DNA of 64,000 nucleotides, from assembly GCA_021234155.1 (NCBI GenBank), contig JAJEKV010000002.1:39235841-39299840 (forward strand), in the 5' to 3' direction. Source of the DNA: Isoetes taiwanensis (lineage: Eukaryota; Streptophyta; Lycopodiopsida; Isoetales; Isoetaceae). The position numbers and the translations under genes are program-made. Numbering within the stretch: position 1 is the stretch's first letter; every line of letters begins with the position of its first letter. This document shows, one piece after another, positions 41,911-52,240 of this stretch. The notes under the pieces are model-generated. The model searched no databases. It was not told where the DNA came from and worked only from the letters and a program-made list of their open reading frames with translations.

Positions 41911-42444
41911 ATGCCACGAGACGGCGCTTCACTTTTCAACTTCTATCAAGTCATAAAAGCCAAGGTTTATGAAGAAGTTTGGCAGGCACTTTTGCAGAAG
42001 GAACCAGATGCACTGGTGAAAGCCCAACTCGTATTTCCACGGGTAAAATTTGATACTTTGGTGGCAATCCGTTCCCAGGAAGATATGCGCAATCTTAGAC
42101 TCACCATAAGTTTAGGTCATCACAGAGGACGCAAGAGTATCTGACAAGGTCTGCACTTGCAAAATTTCTTTACAGGATTACATAATGTTGTATAATTTCA
42201 GTGTTGACTGTTTCGTTTTGTATGTAGGTGCATTTCTGGTGAGGATGTTTTAAGCATCAGTAGTGCATTTGAGATTTCTCCATGCCCCTTGATGCGAATT
42301 CTGTTGGAACAGACTCGTGAAAGAAGTTCTGATCAGAAGGGACTGTTCCAAAGTCTAGGCTTTACGATGATATTTTTGCCGCTGTGTCGAAATGACTATG
42401 TGCTCTCCTTATGTTGAAACTATTAGAAGAGCTGCTGGACTGGA
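41911..42444 (+). pseudogene. CDIN1 (C15orf41)-like nuclease fragment
   Basis: Exon A (from 41,911) encodes EVWQALLQKEPDALVKAQ and FPRVKFDTLVAIRSQEDMR, which fits the N-terminal helical part of CDIN1, the TPD-motif protein. Exon B starts after a TTGTATGTAG acceptor (42,228) with SGEDVLSISSAFEISPCPL and MRILLEQTRERS, matching the next helices. After two frame changes (about 42,345 and 42,398) come RLYDDIFAAVSK and MCSPYVETIRRAAGLE, then a GTAAGT donor at 42,445. The order matches human CDIN1, a PD-(D/E)xK-like nuclease partner of codanin-1. The catalytic C-terminal part is missing. The frame changes make it a pseudogene; homology rests on recall and alignment by eye. Confidence 0.7.
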
Positions 42445-44183
42445 GTAAGTCTTACAATTGGTCTAATGGTCAGGGTACACTAGCTCCTTCCCTTGTCGCT
42501 AATCCAAGAGTTGAACTTGAAAATTGAGCGACACCTGATAGGCTGCCAAATCCCAGTCTTGTGTTTCAGGGTGTAGAAGATGAACTGTGGTAATTGGATA
42601 CATTGGTGCTTTTAAATCAGCGGTCATTTAGTGTGAAGGAGAGTTTGCAGACCCTAGAATAGTCAGGGTTTTTTTTATTGTACTGTCATGAATGCTTAAA
42701 CCAGATTCAACGCGATGGCTTAACTTGGCAGCAAAATCATTGGCCATTCCTCCCCACCTGTTGGTACCTTGCACACACAGCGAGACTAAAGCAAGTATTG
42801 GATTCAAAGCTGCGGCTTCTCCGGTTCGCCGCCACTACCAGAGAGACTCCCATGTTGAACTAAGAAGAGTAAGAGAGATAAAGAACTTTGTTTCACATGA
42901 TGATTTTGGGGCATCGTACTGTTGAACTTCTACAAGAACAGGTTCCTGCTGCTTAATCGCTCTGGATGAGCATATTAGAGCTCAGGCTCTCTATTTAAAA
43001 TTTTCTCCCTTCTTTCACGAACAGGTGATGCCTAGAAGTCTATTTCTATCTGTCTAAAAGAGCACCATTTCTTTTGTGCAAAGAATGAAAAAACATTATA
43101 ATTCAGGCACGACTTCTCGCAGACAATTAACATTTGTTTTTTCATTTTTAATTAAAAAAGAGAAAAATAAAAGGAGACATGGCTGCAACAGACCAGAGAA
43201 GTTGAGAATCATACTGTTGAAGTTTCCTTGGATGTTTCATGCATTTGTTCCATTTTTAAACGAAGGCCATTTGTACTAAAGGACCAAGTAGGGGCATGCT
43301 ATCTCCAATAAATACAATTAAGGAGACTTCCATTTTCAAATATCAGGCTAAGATCCACAATTTTTCCACTGTGTTTCAAAAGAGGCTAAATAGAGAAGCC
43401 ATTTCATTAGTTTGAATTCAAAGGCTGGATAGTGTCTATTTCAAAATGATTTCATAAGAGATTCTTTTACATTTTGAGTAGCTTGGACTTGCATTCCTTG
43501 TCATTGAACTCGTGACCATTGTTCCTGATCACCATTTGTCAAGGAACCATTCAAGAATGATGACAAGACAATTGATTTTGTTTGCCTATGACGTTCTAAT
43601 TTGTGGTTTATGGTTTGAAGAAGTCATTTTTGCTATTGCCGGAAGTAATCAATAATATTTCAACCGATTAAAAGCTCAAAAATAAGTCATTGCATTGTGT
43701 AATGTGTTTTTTGGAGCGCTCATTGCTTTTTTCAACAGTCAAGGGAGCACATGGTCAAAGAAGTTATCTGGCACGATACTCACCATGTTGTCAAATTATT
43801 CTGCACGTAGTTGAGATGATTAGGAATCTAACAATGAGTTACGTTCACAATTTTAGTAGGTTGCAAGAGTGTGTGGATGGATTTTCTGTAGGTTGTTCAA
43901 CAAATATGCTTATGCTACTTGGTAGAGGAGACATTGAATTCGACTTATCTGAGGCAAAGACACCCCGCACTCTGAGACCAGGAATGGATGCCCATTGAAT
44001 AAAAACAGTTAAGATAATATCTATGCCAAGAGTAACTACACTTTTAGCTACTGATTTGCCTTTTTTATTTCACTGTGACTGCAACTTTGACTTTGACTTC
44101 TTAGTAAGCGACCAGTCTTATAGGCACTAGTTTGCAAATAAAATCAAACAAATAAAAAATAAAATCAAACAACTAAAATATTA
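42445..44183. other. Non-coding stretch
   Basis: No gene can be supported. The 102-codon frame at 43,690-43,998 has no recognisable domain, and the missing catalytic exons of the CDIN1-like fragment are not seen here. Confidence 0.4.
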
Positions 44184-44438
44184 CCTCCGTTGAAGCCCCT
44201 TTGGATGATTGATCTGGTGATCAATATCAGCCAACAATGCTAACTCATCAGCATATGCTATCTCATCCACTTTCTTATGCTTCTTACAGACTCCAGAAGT
44301 TCTTCTAGATCTTCGCATTACTGCCACACAAGCTAAACGCGCCCTCTCGAAGACATATGCTAACTCATCAGCATATGCTAACTCATCCACTTTCTTATGC
44401 TTCTTACAGACTCCAGAAGTTCTTCTAGATCTTCGCAA
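44184..44438 (-). pseudogene. Unidentified exon with an in-frame 120-bp duplication
   Basis: The minus-strand frame carries two copies of RRSRRTSGVCKKHKKVDE followed by (L/I)AYADELA, then ADIDHQINHPKGLQRR. It ends at GGAG|GTAATA, a plausible donor at about 44,183. The repeat keeps the frame (120 = 3 x 40). No family is recognised; the basic head looks like a nuclear localisation signal. It may be part of the captured-fragment mosaic. Confidence 0.45.
44238..44437. repeat. 80-bp direct repeat with a 120-bp period
   Basis: 44,238-44,317 and 44,358-44,437 are nearly identical (one substitution noticed), separated by a 40-bp link. The units lie within the minus-strand exon above. Confidence 0.95.
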
Positions 44439-44610
44439 TTGTTAGTTCTTGATGTCTTCTAGTAATGCTACCAAATTTTCTGAACATGTCCTGCAGACTG
44501 GATAAAAAAGAAGAAGGCATAAGAAAAAGAGTAAAACTGATATTGCTCATTGTTGGATCCAATAACTCTGCGCACATTACATAAGCTCAGCAGCGACTCT
44601 TCTATTCCTC

Positions 44611-45395
44611 TTGCCTCAATGCCCCGGATCAATGGGGAAGCCACTTCCCCTTGAAATCGTGTGCTCAAGTTCCTCTATATCTCATCTTCCAGCCCCAAGT
44701 CACTCCTCCTCTGAAGATTCACCCAAATATTTTGTGATCTTTTACAGTACCTCACAGATCTGCTGTGGTTGGTTAGAAGGTCCTCCAGCTGATATCTGGG
44801 CATTTCTTGTTGAAGAAACTGTCTTCCCTGAAATTTTCTTCATTGGGGAGCAGTCTCATCCCACTCAAGATCCGTCTGCTGCTGCTATAGAGCTCAGAAT
44901 TGCTTATCTGGGTTCAGACCGCTACCCAATAGCACGATTTTATATCTACTCTGAAGCCTTCAACAACTACATCACCTTGAACTGCACAAGGCTGATTGAT
45001 GAGGCTCAGATATGGAATTTTTGGTCTTGTCAACTGACTCTAGCCCTAAGATCTCAGAAGAGTTAGCCCATTCCTTTTCTTCTGATCCATCGTCCCTCTC
45101 TGTTCAAATCCCTGTTATACACCGAGCTGTCATTCTTATTAACACTGAATACATTTGGTGGGGATATATTGAAGGGCCTATCGATATTTTGTGGGTCTCT
45201 ATAATCGACAGCAGGCAGCTCTACCTGGACCAGTTCTCCTGTGTTGGTGGTTTCGCCATTAGAGGGTTTGATCCGAGCTTTGTTCGTAGATTGGTAAGGC
45301 TGCTTATCTTTGGCAACGTGGAAGCTCTACCTACACAATCTCTTCTAGTCCAGTGCGCTTGGCTCCAGGAATATTATTGGCTAGAAACATACTAG
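44611..45395 (+). pseudogene. Unknown two-domain ORF upstream of L1 ORF1
   Basis: Two overlapping frames (44,611-45,066 and 45,012-45,395) encode two diverged copies of one domain. Copy 1 reads YFVIFYSTSQICCGWLEGP then PADIWAFLVEE; copy 2 reads AVILINTEYIWWGYIEGP then IDILWVSIID. Each is preceded by a Ser/Pro-rich stretch and followed by a hydrophobic/aromatic tail. A frameshift at about 45,012-45,066 separates them. No known family is recognised. Position just before the 63-bp array and L1 ORF1 suggests an accessory ORF of this LINE lineage, or an unrelated gene captured there. Confidence 0.5.
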
Positions 45396-45414
45396 TCTGT
45401 CCAAGTTTACCATG

Positions 45415-45790
45415 GCTGAGGCTATTGTTCTGCCTCCAGCACCAATGGGAAGTATGTCTTCCTCTTTGAAGGAAGATCTTGAGGCCATTGTTCTGCCTCC
45501 AACACCAATGGGAAGTATGTCTTCCTCTTTGAAGGAAGAACTTGAGGCCACTGTTCTGCCTCCAGCACCAATGGGGAGTATGTCTTCCTCTTTGAAGGAA
45601 GATCTTGAGGCCAACTGCTACGCCTCCAAAGACCAATGCTAAGTATGTCTTCCTCTTTGAAGGAAGATCTTGAGGCCAAATTACGCCTCAAAGACCAATG
45701 GGAAGTATGTCTTCCTCTTTGAAGGAAGATCTTGAGGCCACTGTTCTGCCTCCAACACCATTGGGATCCTCTTTGAAGGAAGATCTAGCT
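45415..45790. repeat. 63-bp tandem array before L1 ORF1
   Basis: About five and a half copies of a unit starting GTTCTGCCTCCAGCACC and ending GGAAGATCTTGAGGCC, exactly 63 bp in the first three. In one plus frame the unit encodes a 21-residue repeat containing VLPPAPMGSMSSSLKEDLEA; later copies have indels. Tandem units ahead of ORF1 recall the monomer promoters of some L1 families. Confidence 0.92.
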
Positions 45791-45809
45791 GCTGTATCCC
45801 TTCGTAGAG

Positions 45810-47234
45810 ATGGCGAACCGGATTTGCCACCTTGATAATCAAGCTTTGATTGTTAAAATAATAAGAGGTAATCCCTCTTTACCTGAGCTTAAGAAGACCA
45901 TAGAGCGTATCTGTCGGGGCAGAATCCTACCCCGTATTCAGCCTCTTGATAATCTATACTTCCTCATTACTCTTCAGTCTGATAGAGAGGCCTCAACTCT
46001 CTTCAAGAAAGGGATTCTCACATGTCCAAATGGCCAGATTCTGCTTCAAAAGTGGCAGCCAGGCTTTAACCCTCATAAGCCAGAAGCTTTGTTTTATCCT
46101 ATCTGGCTTTCCCTCTCAGATCTTAGTGCCGAGTATTGGACTGAGAAGGCATTCAAAGCCATTGCCTCTTGTCGAGGAGAGTTTATATGCATGGGAGGGA
46201 CAACCATCGAAGCTCCAAAGATTTGTATCTCTGTTGATACCTTCAAGCTGCTCCCAGAATCTGTTTTTTTCCATAGCTTTGACAACAAGCTCACTGAGTT
46301 TAAACTCTCCATTTCTGGCATGCCTCTTCCATGCTCTATATGCGGAGCCAATGTGCATTCAGGAGTGCTTTGTACCAATTCCCAGTTACCTCCTAAGCTG
46401 GGGCCTGACATGAAAGGGAAAGAGACATTTGATGGGAATGTAGACTTCGAAAAATCCATGCTCCTTAGTTCTGCCATAAAAAAGGCTGTTGTCCACCTCT
46501 GTGAAAGCTCCAAGGGAGGCAGCTCTGGACAAAATAGACATGGGCAAACTATCCAAGCTGACATTGCATCAATCTCCACTGTATCTATTGATCTGACTGC
46601 AATCCAGCCCTCTGTAAGTGTCGCTTATGCTCCTAACAGACCAGTGCCTCTGTCCGTCCATTCCCAAAACAGATATGCTCCTTTGGTTGGGATTGAGAAG
46701 CCCACCTCTCCGCCGGCCTTGATCAACACACATCTGGTCTGCTCTTCTGATAGAGACTGCTCTTTGGAGGCGGCTGATAATCACAAAGAACACCCCAAGA
46801 TGATTTCAGATCATCTCCAGAAGGTAGATCACGGCTCTATTGCTTCCACTGGTTCTAGTCTTCATATCAGCGCCATCAGCTCTTTTCTCCATACCCGAGA
46901 TGGCCCTATCTCACCCAAGGGCATTCATCAAGACCGAGATGGCCCTATCTCTCCCAAGGGCATCCAGCAAGATTGTGCCAGTACTCCGCATCTGGCATTT
47001 GGTACTTCTGAAAATGGTTCCAAGTCTGCTGGACCAGCAGCACCCAAGGTTTGTGATGCCATTGTGAATGGCGAAATGGATAAGGTTGGGGATGGCTTCA
47101 AATCCTCTGAGCCGGCAACTATTGAAGGTGAAATGATGGAGGCCTCTCAAGCAGGTAGACGCTTGCCTCTTCGTAAGCCTCTGTTGGAAAAAAGAAGAAA
47201 AACTTACTACAGAAGCACGATAAACAGGGTTTGA
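45810..47234 (+). CDS. L1-like ORF1 (gag-like, DUF4283 plus zinc knuckle)
   Basis: A 474-residue intact frame. Residues about 30-165 fit the RNA-binding DUF4283 region of plant L1 ORF1 proteins (LDNLYFLITLQ, YPIWLSLSDLSAEYWTEKA, KICISVD). A CCHC knuckle follows: C175-x2-C178-x4-H183-x4-C188. The C-terminal half is low-complexity, Ser/Pro-rich, with a 13-residue tandem repeat RDGPISPKGIHQD (near 363-388), and ends in a basic stretch (RKPLLEKRRKTYY). In L1 elements this protein binds element RNA in the cytoplasm. The ATG follows the 63-bp array closely. The frame is intact, unlike everything downstream, which could mean recent insertion or selection. Confidence 0.85.
   Translation: MANRICHLDNQALIVKIIRGNPSLPELKKTIERICRGRILPRIQPLDNLYFLITLQSDREASTLFKKGILTCPNGQILLQKWQPGFNPHKPEALFYPIWLSLSDLSAEYWTEKAFKAIASCRGEFICMGGTTIEAPKICISVDTFKLLPESVFFHSFDNKLTEFKLSISGMPLPCSICGANVHSGVLCTNSQLPPKLGPDMKGKETFDGNVDFEKSMLLSSAIKKAVVHLCESSKGGSSGQNRHGQTIQADIASISTVSIDLTAIQPSVSVAYAPNRPVPLSVHSQNRYAPLVGIEKPTSPPALINTHLVCSSDRDCSLEAADNHKEHPKMISDHLQKVDHGSIASTGSSLHISAISSFLHTRDGPISPKGIHQDRDGPISPKGIQQDCASTPHLAFGTSENGSKSAGPAAPKVCDAIVNGEMDKVGDGFKSSEPATIEGEMMEASQAGRRLPLRKPLLEKRRKTYYRSTINRV
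46898..46975. repeat. 39-bp in-frame tandem repeat within ORF1
   Basis: CGAGATGGCCCTATCTC(A/T)CCCAAGGGCAT is present twice with a period of 39 bp, keeping the frame. Confidence 0.9.
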
Positions 47235-50200
47235 AGCATCCTGTAGAAACCTTCTTGAGCACTCTCAAGAGAGGGCAGCAAGTCTCTTGTGATTTCCTAT
47301 GCTTCTTGATCAATAGATGGTTTGTCAACAACAATCGAGAATAATGATGCTTTATCATGCAAACAATTTTCTCTATATTTGCATTAAATGTGGTTACCAT
47401 ATCTAGCATCAAGGCGTTTTTTGTGTCGGGGCTTTGCGCTATATAATATTATGATTTTGATATTTGGAGATATTTTAGTCCCCTCTTCAAGTTGAATAGT
47501 GCATGTTACGTTATCTGGGTTTCCTATATATTCCATAGAATTGCTCCAGGAAATTTTGTTGCGTAAATATTTACATGTTATCACCATGGCCGATTTATAT
47601 TCAAAATAATCATTGAGATGGTCTATATGTTGTCCAAATCCTTACCCATGGAAGGGCGGGTGCAACTGAAAATATAACTTCCTTTATATTTGAGCGACTT
47701 CTTAAGGCAATGCAGGTGGTGCCTTTACACCAACAATGGCTACATTTGGTCTTGGCCTCGGAATGACCACATCAGACTAAGTCCCAAAGGCCCTTTTTGT
47801 CTTTATTGACGCTATTACTCAATGCATTCCCCTTTGGATTGGAAGTACGGAGAACACTTTTGGACCTTCCTCGGGTATTAACAAACTTAGCTTTGCACCA
47901 CCTGGCTGAGGTCCCATCAAAGATTAAATTGGAACAATTCAGGAGGTTTATATAGGCAATTCTCATAGAGATTATTTTAAAATCAGTGCACGGATATATC
48001 TCAATTCTATGTTGTCACCACGATAATAATAGCATTATGGTGTAGTTAATGGGGGCAATAAGAACCTTGGTTCCCATAATCACTTAGGTTCCTACCACAT
48101 CTTTATCCCTCCTCATGAGACTTTTGAGGTTACCCCAAGGTACTTGAGTGGCATATAATGCGTTTGGGGAAGTTCACATTATATAGGAAAATTAAGCTTT
48201 GTAGTACCGTGGAGTGCAAATAAAGAAGGCTGAGAGTTGCATCAGTCACGTGTAAAAGATGAAGTATCTTGACAAGCTGACCCTTTACACTTACTATACA
48301 CACCACGAAAATTTATCTCACGGAATCTTGAAACAGAGGTATAAAAGGTGTCTCAAAGCGTGGCGAGGAGTGCTTGCGCCCTTAGCTCATGAAGTAGGAT
48401 GTTATTCTTGTCCGGGGAACACAGGCATCACGTTTTGAAGCAGAGGCGCTCTATACCTGGAGCAAAATGGGTTCCATTAATTACTCCTCACTTAGCTTTG
48501 TACGACCACGAGGACAAAGGAGGTACTTGCCATACTTTGCCAGGAAGGCCTCACTCAAAAATGTCCTTTTTCTTTGCAAAGAATGGTTGATGGCGAAATT
48601 TGTGATCTTTGAATCAAGGAATGTGGGGCCCTTTATCAATGTCTCTCGCCTCTAACAAGAAACTGCTTGAAAGAGGCGGTTATGTGGAAGGGAAATTGAA
48701 AATTTGATTAGTCATCCAGGGTGACGGAGTGGATCTTAGGGGATTTGGCTTATGGTGATACGTGTGTAGGGATCGGTGATTGGGTTACGGGAATCTATTA
48801 GAAGATGTGAGGGCAGTGGAACTCCTTGTTTAACAATGGTAGATTTAATGCAGTTTCCACCTTCCAGTATGCGCTACATTCTCGAATCAGAAGAAAATAA
48901 ATAGAAGGGGGCTGGGAAATTACTTATTTATACATTAGGCAGAGATTTTATATATAATAACTAAATGCATGCTTCATATGGGCGGGTGTTATGCGAGGAG
49001 GGATCACGGCGGCCTTCTCTCCACCACGATCATGTCCCCCAAAGTTTAGTATTCAGAGGATGTGTATCTATAGGTGGGATAAGTAGAAAATATTATTCCA
49101 TTCAAGTTCAATACGTCTGGGGAAGGCGTGCAAGTAGTTTAGAATTATTTATTCGTCTCTCTCCTAACAACCTCGACACTTAGTATACAGCTTTGGAGTG
49201 CGGCGCGATCTCATGAAACACTGGGATTTAAAAAGGTGGGGTAGAGTGGGGAGCTTTGGCGACGAAGGTTGGGAGGTATACACTTTGTGCGGGGAATAAT
49301 TCCAGCGCTATCCGACCCACGCTTGATGACAAAAAGCGGAAGGAATGTGGGCTGATTTGGAAGGGGAAAGCAAGGGCAAGCTGGCGAAGGGGAGGGAGCA
49401 AAGTGCGAGCATTGCGATCCAAGAAGGCTTCAAATGTATCTTTGGTAGACCATGAAAACTCTAAATGCTTTTTTTTTTAGAATGCATTTGGAGCAAAGGT
49501 TAGCGAAAATATCATCATAGTTAAAGAGCTGATAATTCAAACATATTAGAGAATCCCGGAAATCAGGTCCACTTATAAGGGGAAGTTTTTGAAAATGTCT
49601 TTTGGAAGACCCTACCCCCTCCTGCATTCTCCGGATAGCTACTGAGATTTATTCTAAAGTTGAAGGCATTTGGGAAGAGGGTTACCCCGAAGAATGGGCG
49701 ACTCTGCAAAATATTAGAGGGAAGGGTTACAAGACCCTATGTTCTCCAGCAGCAGGAAAATCCACAGCCTAATGGTTTTCCTCGAATTCTTTTGTGAATT
49801 TTGGGATGTGCTTCAGTCATGACTTTGCTCCAGGAAGCGTGTATGTAAGCGGCGTGGGGTTTCAAGCTCCTGCAGTAGCGCGGGCTTTATATCACTTATT
49901 CCAAAGATACAAGGCCTCGTGCCTTAGTGAATGGCAGCCAACACTCACAATGTCATATATAAAGTGATCATGAGAGCTGGCTGCTTAGCAAGTTTAGGCT
50001 CCAATCCTCCAATAGGATCATTGGGTGAGGCAATGCTGCAGGGCTGGGAATGATGTCTAGCCTGCTACAGATTGCAGCCGAAGGGAAGGCTCACGTATTA
50101 GTGCCAGGGCCTCAAAGCAGAAATGTGCCAGTCCCGAAAATGCCGGTTTGAGAGGCCTGCTATTTGACTCCCTCGGATGGGAAATTTTGAGGTATGCTTG

Positions 50201-50900
50201 ACCCATGGTTGAGTTGCAGTTCTCAGAGTGGCTGGCAGGGTTAGACAACTTAGTACGCCAGTAGATAGTGGGCCATGGAGTGCTTTAGTCTCAAGAGGTA
50301 CAGACAAAATTTTGCCCTCACGACCAGCAGCTGCTACTCATCATGGCCTAATCTCCTCACAAGAATAGTTTCAACTAAAGAATGGCAGAAGGAGAATTTT
50401 GAAGGGACTCCACTTTCACGAGAATTCTGTGAATAAGCTACTTGTGTCAATGTCGATGCAGCAGTTTAATGCTTTTACATGTTTTCTCGGATATATGATG
50501 ATAATATAGTTTTCACTTTCATTTGGAGGAGATCACCGCGCTTGGCTAGGTATTTAATTACTTTGAGTGGGATAATTTCCGTTTCCATTTTTGAGATTGT
50601 TAATTTACGCTGAAAAAGGCACAGGCAGAAACTATCCTTAGATTTTTTGCGCTACTAGAACTGCATCCGAGCTTCCTCCGGTTGGGTTTTACGTTAAGTG
50701 AGGGCAAGAACAATGTGAAACAAGGGAAATTCATTAAAGATTGAAGATAAGTTAGATTGAAACCAAAAGTTTGTGGTTGAAGATATACATGATGGTCGGT
50801 GACACAAATATTTACATCATCTTACTTTGGGACACCCTACGGAACAACCTTGCTTCTGAGCAGGTGCGTTGAAATACAAAGGCAACTTGAAGAAGGCGAA
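47235..50900 (+). pseudogene. Probable decayed L1 ORF2, 5' part
   Basis: No frame longer than about 75 codons. Fragments compatible with an L1 ORF2 occur in order but in changing frames: a GYIWSWPRNDHIR stretch near 47,740 resembling the end of the endonuclease, IPLWIGS near 47,830, and a stretch with GKARASWRRGGSK near 49,370 resembling the linker before the RT. The catalytic RT boxes were not found. Low confidence. Confidence 0.3.
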
Positions 50901-52240
50901 ATACGAAGACGCTAGCTGAAGCGAAGCCGATCATGTCCTTTCCTGGTGCCATTTGTACTGGGAAGAGCAAAATCAAAAGTTAGTGCAAGAAGTTGATACT
51001 GCAGACCATTACAAATCAACCTTCTGATTCTAGGGCGCATTTTCACGGAGTAGGTACGGGCGCTACCGACTACGCGCCAGTCGAGAGGAAGGCCCCTGTC
51101 TATAGCTTGGGAAGCTTTAAAAGGCAAAAACGAGGAAAAAGATTTACCTTCTTTTTTTCCTAAGTAGGCGAAAAAATTTTTTGAGGGGCGCTTTCTAGGC
51201 TGTGGTCGAGAAAGAATGAAAGAGCCCCCTCTGGCAAACAGCCTTTCTCGACTTCATGAGTCGAGAAGCGTAGCTTCGGAGGAAGTAAAAATTTTTTTTT
51301 CTACTTTTTTTAACTAGGAAAAAAGTTTTTCAAAGAAAAATTTTTGCTTGAGGCCTTTCTGGGCTAGGTGGTCGAGAAAAAGCATGCGAGAGTAAAAGCA
51401 GCGCCTTGATTTTGTGGGGGGGTTGAAGAGGAAGCTCAAAAGCGCTTTGGTCTTAGGGGTTAGAAGAGAGCCTTTCTACCATTTCGCGCGAGCGTCGCCA
51501 GCAGCGAGGGTTTTAAGGGTTAGAAGGCGCTTTACGGCCTACGCGAAACCGAAGAAAGGCATCAAAAAGCGGGTTTTGGGGGTCAAAAGACAGCTTTCGA
51601 CTGCAGCGAAGTGTTCGAGAAGCGGCCTGTAGCAGCGGTTTAGGGTCAAAGACCTTTCAAAACTCGCGGTCGAGAAGAAGCGTCATGAAAAAACACGAGT
51701 TTGAGGGTCTTTCTCAACTTCCTTGATGTCCGAGAAAGCGGAGTTCTAAAGGCCTTCAAAGTAAAAAATATAGGTCGAGGTAAGAAGAAAACTATAGTTC
51801 TAAGGCCCTTTAGGAAATAATAAAAAGGGTCTAGGCCCTTCAAGATAGAAAACCTGAGTCTAAAGGCCATTTTTGGGTAGAAAAGAAGCTACAACTAAGT
51901 CAGAAGGTGAAAATGAGCCGCGCTTCCATCCCGCTGCTATTCACCCCTTTGTTGTGCTTGATGGCAATCCACAGCAAATGTGGCGAACCTACTTTTTACT
52001 TGTCTCACACTTTTTAATATGTAAATGTTTATCTATGGCTTTATTCAAGATACCTTTCTTGGTAAATAGGGTATATACCTTAGCATTTTTACAATGCAGA
52101 CAGTATCCTATCTGCTATGTATTTTTAATAAACACTGTGCTCTACTGTACATTTTCTATGAAAAAATACCCCTCCCCATAAAATTTCCTATGTATTTTCC
52201 ATTGTGCCCACAATGCACACATGTAAACAGCAACATGTAC
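50900..52240. other. GTCGAGAA-rich non-coding stretch
   Basis: The words GTCGAGAA and TTCTCGAC recur many times between about 51,195 and 51,740, including a palindrome with 9-bp arms near 51,247-51,270 (TTCTCGACT...AGTCGAGAA). AAAAAGTTTTT runs and CTAAAGGCC(C/A)TT phrases also repeat. No gene is supported. Confidence 0.5.

Noticed and set aside
45415..45790. CRISPR array
   Set aside because: The units are contiguous 63-bp repeats without unique spacers, in a eukaryotic LINE context.
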